From JAVDCA01 sp963819385 (lineage in GTDB: Bacteria; Pseudomonadota; Alphaproteobacteria; Rhizobiales; Xanthobacteraceae), in the NCBI GenBank assembly GCA_963819385.1, contig CAWFVV010000001.1, positions 992,001 through 1,056,000 on the forward strand: a stretch of DNA of 64,000 bases. Direction: 5' to 3'. The translations under genes and the position numbers were made by a program. The notes under the pieces are model-generated. The model was not told the origin of the DNA, searched no databases, and was given only the letters and a program-made list of their open reading frames with translations. How positions within the stretch are numbered: the first letter of the stretch is position 1; every line of letters starts with the position of its first letter. Positions 16,545-24,862 of this stretch are shown here, one piece after another.

Positions 16545-17343
16545 GCCTGAAGGTCACGATTCTCGGCTGCGGCTCGTCCGGCGGCGTGCCGCGGCCGGCG
16601 CTCGGCTGGGGCGCGTGCGACCCGAGCAATCCGAGGAATCGCCGCCGGCGCTGCTCGCTTCTGGTCGAGCGCGGTGGGCCGCGAAAACGCGGGTGCTGGT
16701 CGACACTTCGCCCGACCTGCGCGAGCAGCTCATCGACGCCGACGTCGACTGGCTCGACGGCATCTTCTACACCCACGAGCACGCCGACCATACGCACGGC
16801 ATCGACGACCTGCGCGCCCTGTTCATCCGGCACCGGCGGCGGCTCGATGCCTATCTGGACGCGGCGACCGCCCGGGTGCTGCTCGACCGCTTCGGCTACT
16901 GCTTCGTGACGCCGCTCGGCAGCGGCTATCCGCCGATCCTCAACGAGCACCGGGTGACCGCCGGAACGCCGGTGGAGATCGTCGGGGAGGGGGGCGTGAT
17001 CACGGTGACCCCCTTCCTGCAGGATCACGGCGACATCCCGTCGCTCGGCTACCGGTTCGGCCCGGTCGCCTATTCGAGCGATCTGGTCGACCTGCCGGAG
17101 GCGAGCGTCGCGGCCTTGGCCGGCCTCGACCTGTGGATCGTCGATGCGCTGCGTTACAAGCCGCATCCCAGCCATTTCAGCGTGGACGAGGCGCTCGGCT
17201 GGATCGAGCGGGTCAAGCCGAAACGCGCCATCTTGACCAACATGCATACCGATCTCGACTATTCCGAATTGAAGGCGCGGCTACCGGCGCACATCGAGCC
17301 GGCGTTTGATGGGATGTGCGTGGCGCTCGAAAGCACCCCCTGA
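16541..17343 (+). CDS. MBL-fold metallo-hydrolase (PhnP/ribonuclease Z-like), interrupted by a frameshift
   Basis: Metallo-beta-lactamase fold phosphodiesterase family, often annotated PhnP-like. The N terminus is MSLKVTILGCGSSGGVPRP, and the signature metal motif is FYTHEHADHTHGID, followed by DHGDIPSLGYR, YSSDLVDLP and TNMHTDLDY near the C terminus. Between VERGGP and KTRVLVDTSPDL the frame shifts by one base near 16671-16690; adding one base gives 267 residues. Start overlaps the tatD stop. tatD followed by this MBL gene is a common alphaproteobacterial pairing. The physiological substrate is unknown. Confidence 0.8.
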
Positions 17344-17396
17344 CGTGATGACTCGCATGAGCATGGCGGCCCAACTTGTTTAAAATTCGAGATAAA

Positions 17397-17984
17397 ATGG
17401 ACCGGCAGACCATCGCGGCATACGAGGCCTCGGCGGCGGACTTTGCGCGCGATTGGCACGCGCAGCCGGCGCCCGGCGATCTGCAAGCCCTGGTCAGGCG
17501 GTTCTTCGTGCCGGGCCCGACCGCCGATATCGGCTGCGGCAGCGGTCGCGAGGTTGCCTGGCTCGTCGCCAATGGCTTCGCGGCGAGCGGGTTCGATCCA
17601 TCCGAGGCGCTGCTGCGCGAAGCCCGCGCGCGCTACCCGGGACTTCAATTCGGGCAAGCGGCGCTGCCCGAGCTTGTCGGCATCCCGGACGCGAGCTTCG
17701 CCAACGTCCTGTGCGAGACTGTGATCATGCATCTGCCGCCCGCGGCGGTCGCTCCCTCGGTCGCGCGGCTGCTCGCGATCCTGCGGCCCGGCGGCATTCT
17801 CCATCTGAGCTGGCGCGTGACGCATGGCGCCGACCTGCGCGACGGGCAGGGGCGGCTCTATGCCGCCTTCCCGCCCGAGGTCGTCACCGGCGCGCTCCGC
17901 GACGCCACGATCCTGCTCGACGAGGAACACGTCAGCGCCTCCTCGGGCAAGGTCGTCCACCGGATCGTCGCGGCCAGACGTTAA
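17397..17984 (+). CDS. Class I SAM-dependent methyltransferase
   Basis: 195-residue Rossmann-fold methyltransferase. Motif I is ADIGCGSGREVAWL, motif II region is GFDPSEALL, then LCETVIMHLPP and LRPGGILHLSWR. Start at 17397 (MDRQTIAAYEAS) has GAGAT nearby; an in-frame ATG at 17376 is less likely. No substrate can be assigned. It ends 4 bases into a small minus-strand reading frame (17981-18160). Confidence 0.75.
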   Translation: MDRQTIAAYEASAADFARDWHAQPAPGDLQALVRRFFVPGPTADIGCGSGREVAWLVANGFAASGFDPSEALLREARARYPGLQFGQAALPELVGIPDASFANVLCETVIMHLPPAAVAPSVARLLAILRPGGILHLSWRVTHGADLRDGQGRLYAAFPPEVVTGALRDATILLDEEHVSASSGKVVHRIVAARR

Positions 17985-18160
17985 CGCGCGCGGGCATCAG
18001 CTGCGGAGCCTACGGCCTCGAGGTCGGCACCCTTGGTCTCGGGCTCGATGCCCATGTGGTCGAGCAGTTGCCCGGCGATGATCGGGATGAGCCCGCCGTG
18101 AAATCCGGCCGCCTTCGGCCACTGGGCGGAGGCCAGCACGGTGACCGGTTTCGTCGCCAC
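17981..18160 (-). CDS. Possible small conserved protein (59 aa)
   Basis: GTG-started minus-strand frame that reads like genuine protein: VATKPVTVLASAQWPKAAG, then FHGGLIPIIAGQLLDH and an acidic end before TAA. Hydrophobic and charged residues alternate sensibly and the third codon positions are GC-rich as in neighbouring genes. GAG lies 8 nt before the GTG. It may be the surviving 3' end of a longer gene, because the frame stays open another 70 nt upstream without an ATG. Family not recognised. Confidence 0.4.
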   Translation of the reverse strand: MATKPVTVLASAQWPKAAGFHGGLIPIIAGQLLDHMGIEPETKGADLEAVGSAADARAR

Positions 18161-18447
18161 TGAAATCTCAGCAGAAATCGAATTTGTTCTGCCAAACTTC
18201 GAAAAGAGTTGTACGTTTCGTCAATTCACAACTATAGAGCGTATTGCGGCCGGGCCGGGATGCGTCCGCGGCGCGCGCGACAGGCCGCTTTTCCCGGCAT
18301 ATCCAAATATATTCCATAATATGTCTTATGCGAATGGAGCATCCAAACGTGACCGCGCCAAATGGGAACCGCCTTCCCCAGCCAGCCGTTAACTTTCGGC
18401 GGCTTGCGCCGCTCCCCGTCCACATCCCTCAGCACGAGGACCATGCC
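18161..18447. other. AT-rich dps upstream region
   Basis: 287 bp, clearly more AT-rich than surrounding genes, ending at the dps RBS (GAGGA at 18436-18440). Two AT-rich stretches stand out: 18181-18240, with TTGTAC followed after 17 nt by CTATAG as a weak plus-strand promoter, and 18300-18335 (TATTCCATAATATGTC). dps is stress- or iron-regulated in many bacteria, so operators may lie here, but no OxyR or Fur/Irr box is clear by eye. Confidence 0.4.
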
Positions 18448-18987
18448 ATGAGCAAAGTCAGAGCCCTGGAGCCGCGCCGCAAGGCCGTGGAGGCGCTCGA
18501 TACGCCGACCGACCTGTCCGCCGACGCCGTGCGGGAGATTTCAGCCGCGCTGAACGCGATCCTGGCCGACAGCTTCGCGCTCTTTCTCAAGACCAAGAAC
18601 TTCCACTGGCACGTCAGCGGGCCGCATTTCCGCGACTACCACCTGCTGCTCGACGAGCAAGGCGAGCAGATCTTCGCCACGACCGACGTCCTGGCCGAGC
18701 GCGTGCGCAAGATCGGCGGCACCACGCTGCGCTCGATCGGCGGGATCGCCGAGCTGCAGCGCATCGAGGACAATGACGCGGCCTTCGTCGAGCCGCTCGA
18801 TATGCTGCGCGAGCTCATGGACGACAACAAGTCGGTCGCCACGGCGATGCGCGAAGCGCACGAGATCGCCGACAAGCACGAGGACGTGGCAACCGCGAGC
18901 CTGCTCGAAACCTTCATCGACGACACCGAGAAGCGGACCTGGTTCCTGTTCGAGGCAAGCCGCACGGCGGATCGCACCGGTCACTGA
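18448..18987 (+). CDS. dps: DNA-protecting ferritin-like protein Dps
   Basis: 179-residue Dps family miniferritin, a dodecamer that oxidises and stores iron and shields DNA in stress. The ferroxidase signature is present as KNFHWHVSGPHF followed by LLLDEQGEQIF, giving the inter-subunit His/Asp/Glu ligands. The N-terminal extension MSKVRALEPRRKAVE is basic and could bind DNA. Start fixed by GAGGA 7 nt upstream; an ATG five bases earlier is out of frame and an in-frame upstream extension is in AT-rich promoter DNA. Stands alone. Confidence 0.92.
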   Translation: MSKVRALEPRRKAVEALDTPTDLSADAVREISAALNAILADSFALFLKTKNFHWHVSGPHFRDYHLLLDEQGEQIFATTDVLAERVRKIGGTTLRSIGGIAELQRIEDNDAAFVEPLDMLRELMDDNKSVATAMREAHEIADKHEDVATASLLETFIDDTEKRTWFLFEASRTADRTGH

Positions 18988-19132
18988 CGGGAACGGGCCT
19001 CACGGCGTTAACCCGTCAAGGTTCGCTGCGCACGCTCCGGGGAGGGCGCGGGCATCAATCGGCTTGTCCCATAGCGGGTGCGGTGGAAGATGCGCTAAGC
19101 CAAGTCCCGCCTTCGCCAACGGGACGCGATCC

Positions 19133-19945
19133 ATGACCCCTGCCCGCGACATCTCCCGCCTGCTCGAGATCATGGCGGCACTGCGCACGCCGAAGACCGG
19201 CTGCCCGTGGGATCTCGACCAGAACTTCGCGACGATCGCGCCCTATACGATCGAAGAGGCCTACGAGGTCGCCGACGCGATCGCGCGCCACGATCTCGAT
19301 GACCTGCGTGACGAGCTCGGCGACCTGTTGCTGCAGGTCGTCTTCCACGCCCGCATGGCGCAGGAGCACGGCGCATTCGATTTCGCCGACGTGGTCGAGG
19401 CGATCACCGCCAAGCTGATCAGGCGCCATCCGCACGTCTTCGGCGACACGCGTGACCTGACGCCCGACGCTGTCGAGAACCTGTGGCACGACATCAAAGT
19501 GCAGGAGAAAGCCGCCAAGGCTGGGCGGCGCGAGGCCGACGCGGCCGAGGCCGCTGGCGCGCTCGCGGGGGTCCCGGTCGCCCTCCCCGCGCTCACACGC
19601 GCGCTCAAGCTGCAGCAGAAGGCCAGCAAGGTCGGCTTCGACTGGAATGATCCGAGGGCGGTGCTCGCGAAGATCCGCGAGGAGGCTGACGAGATCGAAG
19701 CGGCGCTCGACGAGGGCGAGACGGCCGAGGCTGCCGCCGAGGCCGGCGATCTCCTGTTCGCCGTCGTCAACCTCGCACGTCACCTCGACGCCGATCCCGA
19801 GGCGGTGCTGCGCATGACCAATCGGAAATTCGAACGTCGTTTTGCTTGGATCGAGCGTGCGCTCGCCGAGCGCGGCAAGACACCTATCCAGGCCGACCTC
19901 GCCGAGATGGACGCGCTCTGGGACGCCGCCAAGGCGGCCGAGTAG
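19133..19945 (+). CDS. mazG: Nucleoside triphosphate pyrophosphohydrolase MazG
   Basis: 270-residue double-domain MazG, which hydrolyses NTPs/dNTPs to NMP and pyrophosphate. The N-terminal domain shows GCPWDLDQ, EEAYEVADAI and DELGDLLLQVVFHA (EExxE...ExxD metal motif); the second domain shows EEADEIEAAL and AEAGDLLFAVVNLARH. Ends LWDAAKAAE. Faces hflX-hfq cluster convergently with a 15-bp gap to the binding-protein gene. Start at 19133; the earlier open frame overlaps dps. Confidence 0.92.
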   Translation: MTPARDISRLLEIMAALRTPKTGCPWDLDQNFATIAPYTIEEAYEVADAIARHDLDDLRDELGDLLLQVVFHARMAQEHGAFDFADVVEAITAKLIRRHPHVFGDTRDLTPDAVENLWHDIKVQEKAAKAGRREADAAEAAGALAGVPVALPALTRALKLQQKASKVGFDWNDPRAVLAKIREEADEIEAALDEGETAEAAAEAGDLLFAVVNLARHLDADPEAVLRMTNRKFERRFAWIERALAERGKTPIQADLAEMDALWDAAKAAE

Positions 19946-19960
19946 GTAAAGCAGCGCGAA

Positions 19961-20722
19961 TTACTTCGGCGCCTCGAACCCGGCCTTCTCCCAGACCCCG
20001 CGAACTGCTGGATCAGACAACGATTTGACGAAGGCCGCAGCGGCCTCAGGCGAAGCGCTGCCTTTGGCGACGGCGACGCCGTAGACCGTGCGCAACTGGA
20101 CGGCGGCCGGAAGCAATCCGACCACGCTCACGCCCTTGACGCTGACGACCTCGGAGGTCGGATAGATACCGATCTCCGCCTCGCCCTTCGCCACCAGCTC
20201 GGCGCCGCCTTCGAGCGCGGGCCGATAGACGGTCTTGGCCTTCAGCGCATCCGCGATGCCGAGCTGCTCGACCACCTTCGCGAGGTGGGCGCCACTCGGC
20301 GTCGCGGTCGGCGTCGAGTACACGACCGAGCGCGCGGCCAGCAGGGCTTGGCGGAAGGCCTCGGGCGTCGAGATGTCGGGCCGCGGCGCACCTTCGCGCA
20401 CGATCAAGCTCACACTGACCACGCCGAGTGTCGCGCGATGATCGCGGTCCAGGATGCCGGCCTCGATCAGAGTATCCATGATCGGCACCGGCACGATGGC
20501 GACGTCGGTCTGCTCGCCGGCCAGCAGCTTCTGGCGCAGCGCCGTGAGCGTCATGAAGGTGAAAGCGACCTTGTGTCCGCTCGCCTGCTCGAACTTCGGG
20601 GTGAGCACCGCGAGTGCGCCCTGCGGCGCGCCGCCGCTCATGACCCGCAGTTCAGCGCCCCATGCCGGCGCGATCGCCGCCAGGGCGAGAAAAACCGCTG
20701 CCAGGCCGATGTCGATTTTCAT
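19961..20722 (-). CDS. Periplasmic substrate-binding protein (ModA-like)
   Basis: 253-residue type II periplasmic binding protein resembling molybdate-binding ModA. Signal peptide ends at AWGAELRV; fold landmarks include LTPKFEQASGHKVAF, TDVAIVPVPIMD, VVYSTPTATPSG and EIGIYPTSEV. A strong RBS GGGAGGGAAG precedes the ATG. No permease or ATPase gene is adjacent, so it is an orphan receptor; the key ligand Ser residues of ModA are not certain, so molybdate is only a guess. Downstream of hflX, separated by a family B repeat. Confidence 0.75.
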   Translation of the reverse strand: MKIDIGLAAVFLALAAIAPAWGAELRVMSGGAPQGALAVLTPKFEQASGHKVAFTFMTLTALRQKLLAGEQTDVAIVPVPIMDTLIEAGILDRDHRATLGVVSVSLIVREGAPRPDISTPEAFRQALLAARSVVYSTPTATPSGAHLAKVVEQLGIADALKAKTVYRPALEGGAELVAKGEAEIGIYPTSEVVSVKGVSVVGLLPAAVQLRTVYGVAVAKGSASPEAAAAFVKSLSDPAVRGVWEKAGFEAPK

Positions 20723-20749
20723 GACTTCCCTCCCCGGCTTCATGCATTG

Positions 20750-20822
20750 GCGCATATTCTTATCGACGAACCGGTATCCACCCGCGATCAAGTCGGGGGC
20801 AGGCTTTCGCCGGAATATGCGC
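20750..20822. repeat. Palindromic repeat, family B (second copy)
   Basis: Inverse orientation of 10753-10820, with terminal arms GCGCATATT/AATATGCGC. It fills the gap between hflX and the ModA-like gene and touches the hflX stop codon. Confidence 0.8.
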
Positions 20823-22174
20823 TATTCGGCCGCGCTTTTGAATTTCGCCCGCACGAGCCCCGCATGGGCGGGATCGACGCGCACCGTCATGCCGAGCCGC
20901 CCATCCTCGCGCATCCCCTTCGCCAGCACCTCGGCGTGGCGATAGAGCCAGCTTGCCCCTGCCCCGTCGATCGGATCGAGATCGAGCTCGAGCACGATGC
21001 GCGACGCGCCGAGCCTGTCTTCGATCAATCCGATCAGCCGATCGACGCCCTCCCCGGTTATGGCCGACACGAGCGCCGGCCGGTGCTCGGCCGGCTGGCG
21101 ATCGCTCGTGTTGGCGAGACGCTCGCGCTCGCCGGCGTCCACCCGATCGATCTTGTTCCACACCTCGATCAGCCGCGTGTCGCCGGGCTCGATGCCGAGC
21201 TCGCGCAGCACGTTCTCGACGTCCTTCGATTGCGCCTCGGTGTCGAGATGCGAGACGTCGCGCACGTGCACGATCAGGTCCGCCTCGATCACCTCTTCGA
21301 GCGTCGCACGGAACGCCGCGACCAGCTGGGTCGGCAGATCCGAGATGAATCCGACGGTGTCGGAGAGGATCATCCGTGTGCCGTGCGGCAGGTCGACGGC
21401 GCGCAGCGTCGGATCGAGGGTCGCGAACAGCATGTCGGCCGACACGACGCTCGCGCGCGTGACGCGATTGAACAGCGTCGATTTGCCGGCGTTGGTGTAG
21501 CCCACTAGCGCGACGATCGGATACGGCACGCGCTTGCGGCTGGCGCGATGAAGCGCCCGGGTGCGTTTCACGCCCTCGAGCTCGCGCTCGATCTTGGCGA
21601 TGCGCTCGGCGATCAATCGGCGGTCGGTCTCGATCTGCGCCTCGCCGGGGCCGCCCATGAAGCCGAAACCGCCGCGCTGGCGCTCAAGGTGGGTCCATGT
21701 CCGCACGAGGCGGCTGCGCTGATAGTTGAGGTGGGCGAGCTCGACCTGCAGCGTGCCCTCGCGGGTGCGGGCGCGCCGGCCGAAGATTTCCAGGATCAAT
21801 CCGGTGCGATCGAGCACTTTCGCGCCCCAGGCTTTTTCCAGATTGCGCTGCTGCACGGGCGAGAGCGCGCAGTCCATGACGACGAGCCCGACATCGAGGC
21901 TCTTCACGAGTCCGGCGAACTCCTCGACCTTGCCCTTGCCCAGATAGGTCGCGGGGCGCAGCTCGCCGAGCATCGCGATCCCGGACTCGACTACCTGAAG
22001 ATCGATCGCACGCGCGAGGCCTACCGCCTCATCGAGCCGCGCCGCCGGCGCGCGCGCGTCGTGACGCTCGGCGGCACGCTCGCGCAAATACGGCCCGACG
22101 ACGAGCGCGCGGCCGCTGGCGCCGCCTTCCCGGCTCAGCGCATCAGCCTGAATGTCGCGACGACGAGGCTCCAA
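20822..22174 (-). CDS. hflX: Ribosome-associated GTPase HflX
   Basis: 450-residue GTPase that splits stalled or heat-damaged ribosomes in studied species. The N-terminal HflX domain has the glycine-rich linker RGGFGFMGGPGEAQ; the G domain shows G1 GYTNAGKST, G3 DTVGFISDLP and G4 NKID. The start is TTG at 22174, directly after the hfq TGA, with AAGG 6 nt upstream inside hfq; this arrangement suggests coupled translation. The hfq-hflX order is conserved widely. Confidence 0.93.
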   Translation of the reverse strand: MEPRRRDIQADALSREGGASGRALVVGPYLRERAAERHDARAPAARLDEAVGLARAIDLQVVESGIAMLGELRPATYLGKGKVEEFAGLVKSLDVGLVVMDCALSPVQQRNLEKAWGAKVLDRTGLILEIFGRRARTREGTLQVELAHLNYQRSRLVRTWTHLERQRGGFGFMGGPGEAQIETDRRLIAERIAKIERELEGVKRTRALHRASRKRVPYPIVALVGYTNAGKSTLFNRVTRASVVSADMLFATLDPTLRAVDLPHGTRMILSDTVGFISDLPTQLVAAFRATLEEVIEADLIVHVRDVSHLDTEAQSKDVENVLRELGIEPGDTRLIEVWNKIDRVDAGERERLANTSDRQPAEHRPALVSAITGEGVDRLIGLIEDRLGASRIVLELDLDPIDGAGASWLYRHAEVLAKGMREDGRLGMTVRVDPAHAGLVRAKFKSAAE

Positions 22175-22435
22175 TCAGACCTTTTCCCCGGCCGGCGCCT
22201 CTTCGGCACCTTCGAACAGCTGGATCGGGTGACCCGGCATGATCGTCGATATGGCGTGCTTGTAGACCAATTGCGAGTGGCCGTCGCGCCGGAGCAGCAC
22301 GCAGAAGTTATCAAACCAGGTGACGACGCCTTGGAGTTTCACGCCGTTCACGAGAAAGATCGTCAGGGGAATCTTGGCTTTGCGGACGTGGTTGAGGAAA
22401 GTGTCCTGAAGGTTCTGTGCGCGATCGCCTGCCAT
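22175..22435 (-). CDS. hfq: RNA chaperone Hfq
   Basis: 86-residue Sm-like protein that pairs small RNAs with mRNAs. Reads DRAQNLQDTFLNHVRKAKIP with the Sm1 motif, FLVNGVKLQGVVTWFDNF, and the Sm2 YKHAIST motif; the C-terminal tail is short and acidic, as in alphaproteobacteria. Start at ATG 22435 matches the usual MAGDRAQN start; a GTG at 22495 would add 20 basic residues and lacks a good RBS. It sits between dat and hflX and has its own candidate promoter. Confidence 0.95.
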   Translation of the reverse strand: MAGDRAQNLQDTFLNHVRKAKIPLTIFLVNGVKLQGVVTWFDNFCVLLRRDGHSQLVYKHAISTIMPGHPIQLFEGAEEAPAGEKV

Positions 22436-22548
22436 GGCCTTTGTTTCCGGTTTTGTGGCTCGCGTAGCCCTGCGCCCGCGAGCGTTCTTAGTCACGTCAA
22501 TAGGCCCGGCCTTTCTCCCGCCCGCCGGGTCCTGACATGGGCCCTTCC

Positions 22549-22577
22549 ATTAGATGGTACGTTGCGGTGCAGCGCAA
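22549..22577 (-). promoter_or_regulatory. Candidate hfq promoter
   Basis: On the minus strand TTGCGC (22572-22577) and TCTAAT (22549-22554) are separated by exactly 17 nt, a plausible housekeeping sigma -35/-10 pair, about 114 nt upstream of the hfq ATG. The long leader could carry regulation. Confidence 0.35.
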
Positions 22578-22622
22578 GCCCAGTTTGGGCGATTTCGGCC
22601 CCGTTCACGGCGCTTTGAAATA

Positions 22623-23480
22623 TCAAGAGAATTCAGAGTGGCGGTGGAATTCGCGGCGTAATGCCGTCGCAATCGGCCCAGGCCTGCCGGTTCCGAGCGG
22701 CCGGCCGTCGATTTTGACGACCGGTAACACAATCTGGCTCGCGGAGGTCACGAACGCCTCTTGCGCGGCCATTGCCTCGTCGACCGTGAAGGTCCGCTCG
22801 TCGAGCACGAGCCCCTGCGCGTGGATGGCATCGAGCAGCACGGTGCGCGAGATGCCGCGCAGGATCGCGTGGTCGGCCGGCCGCGTCACCAGCTTGCGGT
22901 CCTTCGTGACGATCCAGGCGTTCGACGACGAACCCTCGGTCACATGGCCCTGCGCGTCGACGAACCACGCCTCGCGCGCGCCCTGCTCGCGCGCCGCCTG
23001 CTTGGCGAGCACGTTGGGGAGAAGCGACACGGATTTGATGTCGACGCGCGGCCAGCGGTTCTCCGGCACGGTGACGACCGCCATCCCCTCCTCGGCAATC
23101 CGTTCATTGCGGGCCGGGTCGAGGTTCTTGGCCGTCACGACCAATGCGGGCGGCGTGTCGGCGGCCGGAAACGCATGATCGCGGCGCGCGACGCCGCGCG
23201 TGATCTGCAGGTAGACAATGCCATTTGTGACCCGGTTGCGTCGGATCGTCTCGTGCAGCACCACGCTCAAGGCGGGTAGCGTCATCGGCAGGCGGATGCG
23301 CAATTCGCCGAGCGAGCGCTGCAGGCGCTCCATGTGCCGCCGCTCGTCCACGAGCCGCCCATTCGCGACTTCGCAGACCTCATACACGCCGTCGGCGAAC
23401 TGGTAGCCGCGGTCCTCGATGTGCACGGCAGCGTCACGATGCGGCTGGTAGCGGCCGTTCACATAGGCAATGCGGGACAT
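22623..23480 (-). CDS. dat: D-amino-acid aminotransferase (class IV PLP enzyme)
   Basis: 285-residue fold-type IV aminotransferase. N-terminal YVNGRYQPHRDAAVHIEDRG and FADGVYEV are typical of D-alanine aminotransferase/branched-chain aminotransferase relatives. The PLP lysine is in DIKSVSLLPNVLAK, and the cofactor-binding EGSSSNAWIV follows. Probable product D-amino acid transaminase, supplying D-Glu or D-Ala, though aminodeoxychorismate lyase-like activity cannot be excluded. The position between ntrX and hfq is conserved in Hyphomicrobiales. It starts 6 nt after the ntrX stop. Confidence 0.88.
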   Translation of the reverse strand: MSRIAYVNGRYQPHRDAAVHIEDRGYQFADGVYEVCEVANGRLVDERRHMERLQRSLGELRIRLPMTLPALSVVLHETIRRNRVTNGIVYLQITRGVARRDHAFPAADTPPALVVTAKNLDPARNERIAEEGMAVVTVPENRWPRVDIKSVSLLPNVLAKQAAREQGAREAWFVDAQGHVTEGSSSNAWIVTKDRKLVTRPADHAILRGISRTVLLDAIHAQGLVLDERTFTVDEAMAAQEAFVTSASQIVLPVVKIDGRPLGTGRPGPIATALRREFHRHSEFS

Positions 23481-23486
23481 GGGAGT

Positions 23487-24860
23487 TCAATCCATCGCCA
23501 GCGCCTTGAGCTTGCGGTGGAGCGCCGAGCGCTCCATGCCGACAAACTCCGCGGTGCGCGAGATATTGCCGCCGAACCGGCTGATCTGCGCCTTGAGGTA
23601 CTCGCGCTCGAACGCTTCGCGCGCCTCGCGCAGCGGCATGCCCATCAGGTGCTCGCCGCCGTTACCGGCCGGCATGCTCGGCACCATCGAGCCCACGTCC
23701 TGCGGCAGCATGCTGGCGCTGATCACCGCCTCGGGCTCGCCGCCCGCAAGGATCATCAGCCGTTCGACGTTGTTGCGCAGCTGGCGCACGTTGCCGGGCC
23801 AGTCGTGCGACTGCAGGACCGCGAGCGCGTCGGGGCCCATCTTGCGTTTCGGCAGGCCGGTGGCCTGCGAGATCTGATCCATGAAGTGATCGATCAGCAC
23901 CGGGATGTCATCGCGCCGCTCGGCGAGCGCCGGCACGCGGATCGGCACCACCGAGAGCCGGTGATAGAGATCCTCGCGGAACTTGCCGGCCACGATGTCC
24001 GCCTCGATATTGCGCGAGGTCGACGATGCGATGCGCACGTCGACCGAGACCTTGGTGCTGCCGCCCACGCGCTGGAAGGTCTGGTCGACCAGCACGCGCA
24101 GGATCTTGTTCTGCGTCTCGCGCGGCATGTCGGCGATCTCGTCGATGAACAAGGTCCCGCCATGCGCCTCCTCGAGCGCGCCGACCTTGCGGCCCTGCGC
24201 GCCGTCCGTCGCCTGCTCGACGCCGAACAGCTCGATCTCCATGCGCTCCGGCGTGATCGCGGCCGCGTTGATGACGATGAAGGGACCGCCTGCGCGCCCC
24301 GAGTGCGCGTGGATCGTACGCGCGGCCAGCTCCTTGCCGGAGCCGGAAGGGCCGACGATGAGAATACGGCTGTTGGTCGGCGAGACCTTGTCGATGGTCT
24401 GCCGGAGCTGGTTGATCGCGGTCGACTGGCCGACCAGCGTCGAGGTGTGGGGTGCGAGCTGCTTGAGCGCCTTGACCTCGCGCTTGAGACGCGAGGTCTC
24501 GAGCGCGCGGTCGGCGACCAGGACCAGCCGGTCGGCCTTGAACGGCTTCTCGATGAAATCGTAGGCGCCCTGCTTGATCGCCGCGACCGCGGTCTCGATG
24601 TTGCCGTGGCCCGAGATCATCACCACCGGAAGATCGGGATGCTCCGCCTTGACGGCGTCGAGCAATTGCAGTCCGTCGAGCTTGCTGCCCTGCAGCCAGA
24701 TGTCGAGAAAGACCAGGTTCGGCCGGCGCGAGCGGATCGACGTCAGCGCGTCGTCGCTGTCGCGCGCGGTGCGCGTCTCGTAGCCCTCGTCCTGGAGAAT
24801 CCCGGCGACCAGCTCGCGGATATCGGCTTCGTCGTCAACGATGAGGATGTCGGACGCCAT
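23487..24860 (-). CDS. ntrX: Nitrogen regulation response regulator NtrX
   Basis: 457-residue response regulator. Receiver domain at the N terminus (ILIVDDEADIREL, phospho-Asp in LVFLDIWLQG), AAA+ sigma-54-interaction domain with VGPSGSGKELAAR and GGTLFIDEI, and a C-terminal helix-turn-helix (FGGNISRTAEFVGMERSALH). The GAFTGA loop that contacts sigma-54 is missing: where NtrC has GHEKGAFTGA, here the text is GVEQATDGAQG. This is a known trait of alphaproteobacterial NtrX, which acts largely as a sigma-70-class regulator. Start is 2 nt after ntrY stop, so they form an operon. Confidence 0.95.
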   Translation of the reverse strand: MASDILIVDDEADIRELVAGILQDEGYETRTARDSDDALTSIRSRRPNLVFLDIWLQGSKLDGLQLLDAVKAEHPDLPVVMISGHGNIETAVAAIKQGAYDFIEKPFKADRLVLVADRALETSRLKREVKALKQLAPHTSTLVGQSTAINQLRQTIDKVSPTNSRILIVGPSGSGKELAARTIHAHSGRAGGPFIVINAAAITPERMEIELFGVEQATDGAQGRKVGALEEAHGGTLFIDEIADMPRETQNKILRVLVDQTFQRVGGSTKVSVDVRIASSTSRNIEADIVAGKFREDLYHRLSVVPIRVPALAERRDDIPVLIDHFMDQISQATGLPKRKMGPDALAVLQSHDWPGNVRQLRNNVERLMILAGGEPEAVISASMLPQDVGSMVPSMPAGNGGEHLMGMPLREAREAFEREYLKAQISRFGGNISRTAEFVGMERSALHRKLKALAMD

Positions 24861-24862
24861 CG

